From positions 1 through 48,573 of the forward strand of contig CAKUGU010000013.1 in assembly GCA_934654815.1 (NCBI GenBank): a stretch of DNA of 48,573 nt. The letters run 5' to 3'. This DNA is from an uncultured Ellagibacter sp. (GTDB taxonomy: Bacteria > Actinomycetota > Coriobacteriia > Coriobacteriales > Eggerthellaceae). Positions 43,184-48,573 of the stretch are shown here, piece by piece. Within the stretch, counting starts at the first letter, position 1, and each line of letters opens with the position of its first letter. A program made the position numbers and the translations under genes. The notes under the pieces were generated by a model. It did no database searches. It saw nothing but the letters and a program-made list of their open reading frames with translations, and was not told the DNA's origin.

Positions 43184-44698
43184 CTACAACCCCAAATCGC
43201 TCGCCACTTCGGCGGAGCATTTGAGGGCGTCGGCCATGGCGTTCACCACGAGGCTCGAGCCGTTGCGCGCATCGCCCGCAGCGTACACGGCCGTGTGACC
43301 TGCGGCGGGAGCGCCTTCGGCGAGCTTCGCCTTGTGCGTCTGCGCCGCATTGCCGCTCGCGTCGTCTTCCATCACGGGAAGCGGGCGGCCGCTCGTCGCC
43401 AAAGGCACGCCGAACGCGTCGAACACGCCGCGTTCGGGACCGGCGAAACCGCACGCCACCAGCACAAGCTGCGCGTCGTACTCGCGCTCGGAGCCTTCGA
43501 CGGAAACGGGTTTGCCGGCCGACCAGTCGAGCGTGTGCACCTGGATGCCGCGCACGCGTCCCGCGTCGGAAAGCAGGATCTTCTGCGTGTCAGCGCACCA
43601 TTCGCGCAGGTCTTCGCCCTGAAGCGCGATCGCTTCCTCCTGGCCGTAGTCGGTCTTCTTCACGTTGGGCCACTCGGGCCACAAATTGCTCGCCGCACGC
43701 TCCGCCGGCGCGCAGGGGCCGTATTCCAGCTGACGAACCGTGCGCGCGCCCTGGCGCACCGCCGTGCCCATGCAGTCGTTGCCCGTGTCGCCGCCGCCGA
43801 TGACGACGACGTCTTTGCCCTCGGCGCTGATGGCGGGCTTACGGCCTTCCAGGAGGGCACGCGTCTGCTCGGTCAGGTAGTCGACCGCGTACACCACGTC
43901 TCCCGCGGCCAGTCCCTCGTCGAAGCCTTCGGCCCGCACGCCGCGCGCGGCGCAAGCGCCTGCAGCCACGACCACCGCGTCGAACTCTTCCGCCAACGCA
44001 GCGGCCACCTCAGGGTCGGCCGCATCGGTGTTAAGGCGGAACTCGATGCCGAGCTCCTCCATAAGCTCAACGCGGCGCGAAACGACCGCCTTGTCGAGCT
44101 TCATGTTGGGGATGCCGTACATGAGCAGACCGCCCGCACGGTCGTGGCGCTCCGCCACGCAGACGCGCGCCCCGCGACGCGCGAGGTCCCACGCCGCCAC
44201 AAGGCCCGCAGGCCCCGAGCCGACCACGCACACGCTCGGCGCGTCGGCGGCCGCCGGCTCGAACCGGCGCGGGCCGCCGTGCGCCCACTGCCAGTCGGAA
44301 ATCGCGCGCTCGTTGTCGTGGATGGTCTCGGCCTCGTCGTTGCGCGCGAGGTTGCACGCGGCCTCGCACAGAGCCGGGCACACGCGGCTCGTGAACTCGG
44401 GCATGGGACTCGTGAGCGAAAGCCGCTTCGCCGCTTCCTCCCACTGGCCGCGATACACCAGATCGTTCCATTCCGGGATAAGGTTGTGAAGCGGGCATCC
44501 CGACGGGCGTGCCTTCCCAAACGGTGCGCCCACCTGGCAAAACGCCACGCCGCATGCCATGCAGCGGCTTGCCTGCACCTGTTGCTGGTCTTCGGGCAGG
44601 TTCACGTACAGCTCGTCGAAGTCGTGCGTGCGCTCGCTTACGGGACGCAGGCTGTGGGCAACGCGGCCATGCTCCAAAAACGCTCCTGGCTTACCCAT
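43184..44698 (-). CDS. gltD: glutamate synthase small (beta) subunit
   Basis: Passes electrons from NAD(P)H through FAD and Fe-S centres to the large subunit, which makes two glutamates from glutamine and 2-oxoglutarate. 504 residues. N-terminal Fe-S Cys motifs are RCMACGVAFC and CPALCEAACN; SGCPLHNLIPEWNDLV lies between them. FAD binding is VVGSGPAGLVAAWDLARRG, the NAD(P)H site VVIGGGDTGNDCMG, and the end is VVNAMADALKCSAEVASDL. GAAGGGAAG, from the end of gltB, serves as ribosome binding site; the ATG is two bases after the gltB stop. Confidence 0.97.
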   Translation of the reverse strand: MGKPGAFLEHGRVAHSLRPVSERTHDFDELYVNLPEDQQQVQASRCMACGVAFCQVGAPFGKARPSGCPLHNLIPEWNDLVYRGQWEEAAKRLSLTSPMPEFTSRVCPALCEAACNLARNDEAETIHDNERAISDWQWAHGGPRRFEPAAADAPSVCVVGSGPAGLVAAWDLARRGARVCVAERHDRAGGLLMYGIPNMKLDKAVVSRRVELMEELGIEFRLNTDAADPEVAAALAEEFDAVVVAAGACAARGVRAEGFDEGLAAGDVVYAVDYLTEQTRALLEGRKPAISAEGKDVVVIGGGDTGNDCMGTAVRQGARTVRQLEYGPCAPAERAASNLWPEWPNVKKTDYGQEEAIALQGEDLREWCADTQKILLSDAGRVRGIQVHTLDWSAGKPVSVEGSEREYDAQLVLVACGFAGPERGVFDAFGVPLATSGRPLPVMEDDASGNAAQTHKAKLAEGAPAAGHTAVYAAGDARNGSSLVVNAMADALKCSAEVASDLGL

Positions 44699-44700
44699 CT

Positions 44701-47700
44701 CTACTTCCCTTCCGTCATAGCGTCGAACGCGATCTGCAGCGCCTCTTCGTGCGATTTGCCGGCGGCCTCGGCCTTGGCAACCTCGTTCATCACGCGCTCG
44801 TAGTCGCGCGGGATGACCTTCACGAAGTGGTCCTTCAGCGTGTTGAACTGGTACAGCATCTTGATGCCGCGCGGGCTTTGCGTGCGCTCGGCATGTTCCT
44901 CGATAAGGCCGTGGATAAGCTCGATCTCGTCTTCGTCGGGCTTGCACAGACGCACCATGTCGAGGTTGCAGTTGTCGGCGAGCGTGCCGAAGCGGTCGTA
45001 CACGTACGCCACGCCGCCCGACATGCCGGCCGCGAAGTTCGGCCCGACCTCGCCCAGGATGAGCGCGACACCGCCGGTCATGTACTCGCAGCCATGGTTG
45101 CCCACGCCCTCGACCACCACGGTGGCGCCCGAGTTGCGCACGGCGAAGCGCTGGCCGGAAAGGCCGTTCACGAAACCCTTTCCGCTGGTCGCGCCATAGA
45201 ACGCCACGTTGCCGACGACGACGTTCTCATCGAACTTGTAGGTCGCCGTCTCGGGCGGGCGAACCGTCAGAATGCCGCCCGAAAGCCCCTTGCCGAAGTA
45301 GTCGTTCGCGTCGCCCGTGATGTTGAGCGTGACGCCGCGCGGCAGAAACGCGCCGAAGCTCTGACCGCCCGAACCGTCGCAGTCGATCGTGATCGACCCC
45401 TCGGGAAGCCCCTCCGGATGCTGGCGCGTCACCTGGCTGCCGAGCATCGTGCCGACGCAGCGGTTCACGTTCGCGATGTCGGCGCGGAAGCGGATGGGCT
45501 CCAAGTGCTCGCGCGCACTTGCCGTGTAGGGGATGAACAGCGTCGCGTCGAGCGCCCGGTCGAGCTGGCAGTCGGCAGCCATCGACGACAGGAAGTGACG
45601 CCCGTCCGCACCCGGGATGGTGCGGCCGAACTCGGTTTCCACGCTGGCGAGCATGTCGGAGAGGTCCATCTCGTTGGCCTTCCAGTTGCCCGGCACCTCG
45701 ACCTGGCGCAGGTACTCGGGATGGCCCACCATCTCGTCGACCGTGCGGAACCCGAGGCGCGCCATGATCTCGCGCAGTTCCTCGGCGACGAACATCATGA
45801 AGTTCACCACGTACTCGGGCTTGCCGGCGAAGCACCCGCGCAGCTTGCAGTTCTGCGTCGCGATGCCGACCGGGCAGGTGTCCTGCTGGCAGTCGCGCTG
45901 CATCATGCAGCCCATGGCGATGAGCGGCATGGTGGCGAAGCCGAACTCCTCGGCGCCGAGCAGACACGCCATCGCGACGTCGCGACCGCACATGAGCTTG
46001 CCGTCGGTTTCCACGACCACGCGGCTGCGCAGGCCGTTGCGCAGAAGCGTCTGCTGCGTTTCGGCCAGGCCGATCTCGAACGGGATGCCCGCATGGTAGA
46101 TGGAGTCGCGCGGGGCCGCGCCCGTGCCGCCGTTGTGCCCGGAGATGGTGATCTTGTCAGCACCGCCCTTCGCGACGCCGGTGGCGATGGTGCCCACACC
46201 CGCGAGCGCGCACAGCTTCACCGACACGCGTGCGCCGGGGTTGGCGTTCTTCAGGTCGAAGATGAGCTCGGCCAAGTCCTCGATCGAGTAGATGTCGTGG
46301 TGCGGCGGCGGCGAGATGAGCCCCACGCCCGGCGTGGAGCGGCGCACTTCCGCGATCCAGGGGTACACTTTCTTGCCCGGCAGGTGCCCGCCTTCGCCCG
46401 GCTTCGCGCCCTGGGCCATCTTGATCTGGATCTCAATGGCGGAAGAAAGGTAGCGGCTCGTCACGCCGAAGCGCCCCGACGCCACCTGCTTGATGGCGGA
46501 AAGCTTGCTGTCGCCGTTGGGAAGCGGGGTCTCGCGCGCCGGGTCCTCGCCGCCCTCGCCGGTGTTGGAGCGCCCGCCCAAGCGGTTCATCGCGATGGCG
46601 AGGCATTCGTGAGCTTCCTTGGAAATCGAACCGTAGCTCATAGCCCCCGTGTTGAAGCGCTTGACGATCTCGCTTGCGGGTTCCACCTCGTCAAGCGGCA
46701 CCGGCGCGCCCTGCGGCGCGAAGTCGAGAAGATCGCGCAGGGTGACGGCGCGCCCCTTCACATGGCACGCGGCGCTGTATTCCTTGAACAGGTCGAAGTC
46801 GCCTTCGCGGCACGCGCGTTGCAGCAGGTAGATGGTCTGCGGGTTGATGAGGTGCTCCTCGCCGCCGAGCGGACGCCACGCGGTCAGACCGAGCGTGGGC
46901 AGCTGGTCGGGAGCGGGGGTTTTCGCCAGCGTGACCGCCTCGTCGTAACGCTCGTTGAGCTCGCGCTGCACGCCCGCGGCGTCAAGGCCGCCGATGCGCG
47001 TGGAGGTGTGCGTGAAGTACTTGTCGACGAGCGCGTCGTCGAGGCCTAAGATCTCGAAGATCTGCGCGGAATGGTAGCCCTGCATCGTGGAGATGCCCAT
47101 CTTCGACATGATAGACGTGATGCCCGCCGTGACGGCGCGGTCGTAGTTGGCGACCGCCTCGTCGCCGGGAATCGACAGCTCGCCGCGGGCGCAGAGGTCG
47201 CGGATGCATTCGTGCGCCGCATACGGATAGATGCCGCTTGCGGAGTAGCCGACCAGGCACGCGAAGTCGTGGGCGCGCATGGCGTCGCCGGTTTCCACGA
47301 TGAGGTCGGCGTCGGTGCGAAGCCCCACGTTGATGAGGTGGTTGTGGACCGCCGCGAGCGAGAGCAGGCTCGGGATGGGCACTTCGCCCTCGGCCGCGCG
47401 GTCGGACAGCACGATGAGGTTCGCGCCCGAGCGCACCGCCGCTTCCACGTTCTCGCAAAGCGCCTCGAGCGCGCCTTCGAGCGCACCCGACTCGGCGCTG
47501 CGCGGATAGGTGCAGCTGAAGCGCTCGGTCTTGAAGCCGATGCGGTCGATCGCGACGAGCCGATTGAACTCGTCATGCGTGAGCATGGGGCTTTCAAGCC
47601 TCACGAGGCGGCAGGTGTCGCGGCAGTCCTCGAGCATGTTGCCGTGGTTGCCGACGTAGAGCACCGTCGAGGTGACGAAGCTTTCGCGCAACGCGTCGAT

Positions 47701-48573
47701 CGGCGGGTTCGTGACCTGGGCGAACAGTTGGCTGAAGTAGTCGAAGAAGCTGCGCGTCTTCTTGGAGAGACACGCAAGCGGCGCGTCGACCCCCATCGAG
47801 GCCAAGGGCACCTTGCCCTGTTCCGCCATCGGGCGCACAAGCTCTTCCACGTCGTCGAAGTGGTAGCCGAGCTTCGCCATCCGGCGCGTGAAGTCGACGC
47901 CGGCATCGCGGTCGGCGGCAACGGCGCCCGGCTTCGGGCACGCGAGGTCGTCCACCGCGAGCGTTTCCTCGTCGAGCCAGTCGCGATAGGGCTTCTCGTT
48001 GGCGTAGCGGTTGCGGATCTCGTCGTTCCAGATGACGCGCCCCTCGTCGGGGTTCACTTCCAGCATCTCGCCGGGACCCAGACACCCCGCCTTCAGCACG
48101 TTGGCCGGATCGACGTCGATGGTGCCCACCTCCGACGACAGGATCAGCCAATCGTCGCGCGTCACGTAGTAGCGCGCCGGGCGCAGGCCGTTGCGGTCGA
48201 GCGCGGCGCCGAGCACGCGCCCGTCGGTGAACGCGATGGCGGCCGGGCCGTCCCACGGCTCCATCAGCATGGACTGGTAGGCGTCGAAGGCGCGGCGCTT
48301 GTCGGAGATGCGGTCATTGTGGTCCCACGGCTCGGGGATCATCATGGTGACCGCGCGGTCGAGCGGGCGACCGTTCATGGTCAAGAACTCGAGCACGTTA
48401 TCGAGGATGGCGGAGTCGGACCCTTCGCGGTTGATGATGGGCAGCACCTGGCGCAGATCGTCGCCGAGCACGGGGCTGTAGAGCTTCGGTTCGCGAGCGC
48501 GCGTCCAGCTGATGTTGCCGCGCAGCGTGTTGATCTCGCCGTTGTGGATGATGTAGCGGTTCGGGTGCGCGCG
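44701..48573 (-). CDS. gltB: glutamate synthase large (alpha) subunit, 5' end outside window
   Basis: 1290 codons are visible and the frame is open to the right edge, so the true start lies outside the window. The first residues in view, HPNRYIIHNGEINTLRGN, belong to the class II glutaminase domain, whose catalytic N-terminal Cys is not visible. The synthase barrel has PGEGGHLPGKKVYPWIAEVR, then ISGHNGGTGAAPRDS. The 3Fe-4S ligand region is QRDCQQDTCPVGIATQ. The Gly-rich C-terminal beta-helix (GGQSFGAFLPRGV, GMSGGVAYVYD) follows. It forms an operon with gltD, for ammonium assimilation together with glutamine synthetase. Confidence 0.97.
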   Translation of the reverse strand, partial: RAHPNRYIIHNGEINTLRGNISWTRAREPKLYSPVLGDDLRQVLPIINREGSDSAILDNVLEFLTMNGRPLDRAVTMMIPEPWDHNDRISDKRRAFDAYQSMLMEPWDGPAAIAFTDGRVLGAALDRNGLRPARYYVTRDDWLILSSEVGTIDVDPANVLKAGCLGPGEMLEVNPDEGRVIWNDEIRNRYANEKPYRDWLDEETLAVDDLACPKPGAVAADRDAGVDFTRRMAKLGYHFDDVEELVRPMAEQGKVPLASMGVDAPLACLSKKTRSFFDYFSQLFAQVTNPPIDALRESFVTSTVLYVGNHGNMLEDCRDTCRLVRLESPMLTHDEFNRLVAIDRIGFKTERFSCTYPRSAESGALEGALEALCENVEAAVRSGANLIVLSDRAAEGEVPIPSLLSLAAVHNHLINVGLRTDADLIVETGDAMRAHDFACLVGYSASGIYPYAAHECIRDLCARGELSIPGDEAVANYDRAVTAGITSIMSKMGISTMQGYHSAQIFEILGLDDALVDKYFTHTSTRIGGLDAAGVQRELNERYDEAVTLAKTPAPDQLPTLGLTAWRPLGGEEHLINPQTIYLLQRACREGDFDLFKEYSAACHVKGRAVTLRDLLDFAPQGAPVPLDEVEPASEIVKRFNTGAMSYGSISKEAHECLAIAMNRLGGRSNTGEGGEDPARETPLPNGDSKLSAIKQVASGRFGVTSRYLSSAIEIQIKMAQGAKPGEGGHLPGKKVYPWIAEVRRSTPGVGLISPPPHHDIYSIEDLAELIFDLKNANPGARVSVKLCALAGVGTIATGVAKGGADKITISGHNGGTGAAPRDSIYHAGIPFEIGLAETQQTLLRNGLRSRVVVETDGKLMCGRDVAMACLLGAEEFGFATMPLIAMGCMMQRDCQQDTCPVGIATQNCKLRGCFAGKPEYVVNFMMFVAEELREIMARLGFRTVDEMVGHPEYLRQVEVPGNWKANEMDLSDMLASVETEFGRTIPGADGRHFLSSMAADCQLDRALDATLFIPYTASAREHLEPIRFRADIANVNRCVGTMLGSQVTRQHPEGLPEGSITIDCDGSGGQSFGAFLPRGVTLNITGDANDYFGKGLSGGILTVRPPETATYKFDENVVVGNVAFYGATSGKGFVNGLSGQRFAVRNSGATVVVEGVGNHGCEYMTGGVALILGEVGPNFAAGMSGGVAYVYDRFGTLADNCNLDMVRLCKPDEDEIELIHGLIEEHAERTQSPRGIKMLYQFNTLKDHFVKVIPRDYERVMNEVAKAEAAGKSHEEALQIAFDAMTEGK

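Noticed and set aside
44509..47049. Plus-strand frame of over 800 codons opposite gltB and gltD
   Set aside because: Antisense shadow of highly conserved glutamate synthase genes, with no recognisable domain.

Overview
This is a high-GC bacterial chromosome segment with no phage or plasmid genes. Gene content and style point to the class Coriobacteriia (Actinomycetota), most likely an anaerobic gut Eggerthellaceae-type organism. The grounds are glmU near prs, a 2-enoate-reductase-type Fe-S flavoprotein, cytochrome bd as the only oxidase in view, molybdenum cofactor genes, CIRCE-controlled groESL, and several genes whose -10-like hexamer sits only 6-8 nt from the start codon. I cannot name the genus from sequence alone.

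Layout. 1-5600 (minus): prs (cut by the window edge), an Fe-S/FMN/FAD oxidoreductase, glmU and nhaA. 5600-6775 (plus): a 12-bp inverted repeat, a leader with a short ORF and a hairpin, hpf and acpP. 6800-9560 (minus): cydAB plus a 61-residue membrane protein. 9590-16530 (minus): folC, a family-4 uracil-DNA glycosylase, alr, mogA, moeA and eno. 16690-20971 (minus): infA-rpmJ-rpsM-rpsK-rpsD-rpoA-rplQ, then a separate ecfT. 21240-21680: tRNA-Gln and tRNA-Lys with tRNA-like debris. 21746-25112: xpt, a metal exporter with a Cys/His-rich loop, and a MerR regulator divergent from a DUF554 protein. 25113-27700: repeats, then groEL and groES behind a CIRCE operator. 27800-35490: a BceAB-like ABC transporter with two two-component systems, one divergent (OmpR type) and one downstream (NarL type). 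35597-35753: a MITE-like element. 35850-39905: MOSC protein, MFS exporter, a zinc metalloprotease and rsmI. 39989-40263: convergent 51-nt (17-codon) repeats. 40400-42932: a 35-residue membrane peptide, then two genes for the two halves of a Tm-1-like protein. 43126-48573: gltD and most of gltB.

How the genes work together. Much of the window is housekeeping: translation, folding, wall precursors, glycolysis and nitrogen assimilation. MoeA, MogA and the MOSC protein form a molybdenum cofactor theme, and leader hairpins precede two of these genes. The transporter block looks like an envelope-stress or peptide-sensing module; three 11-bp-phased repeats in its divergent promoter are the probable binding sites of the OmpR-type regulator.

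The best candidates for undescribed biology are the 17-codon repeat array, the 157-bp element with perfect 29-bp inverted ends, the two-gene Tm-1-like system, the MerR/DUF554 pair with its 19-bp-spacer promoter, and the small membrane proteins beside cydAB and at 40402-40509.
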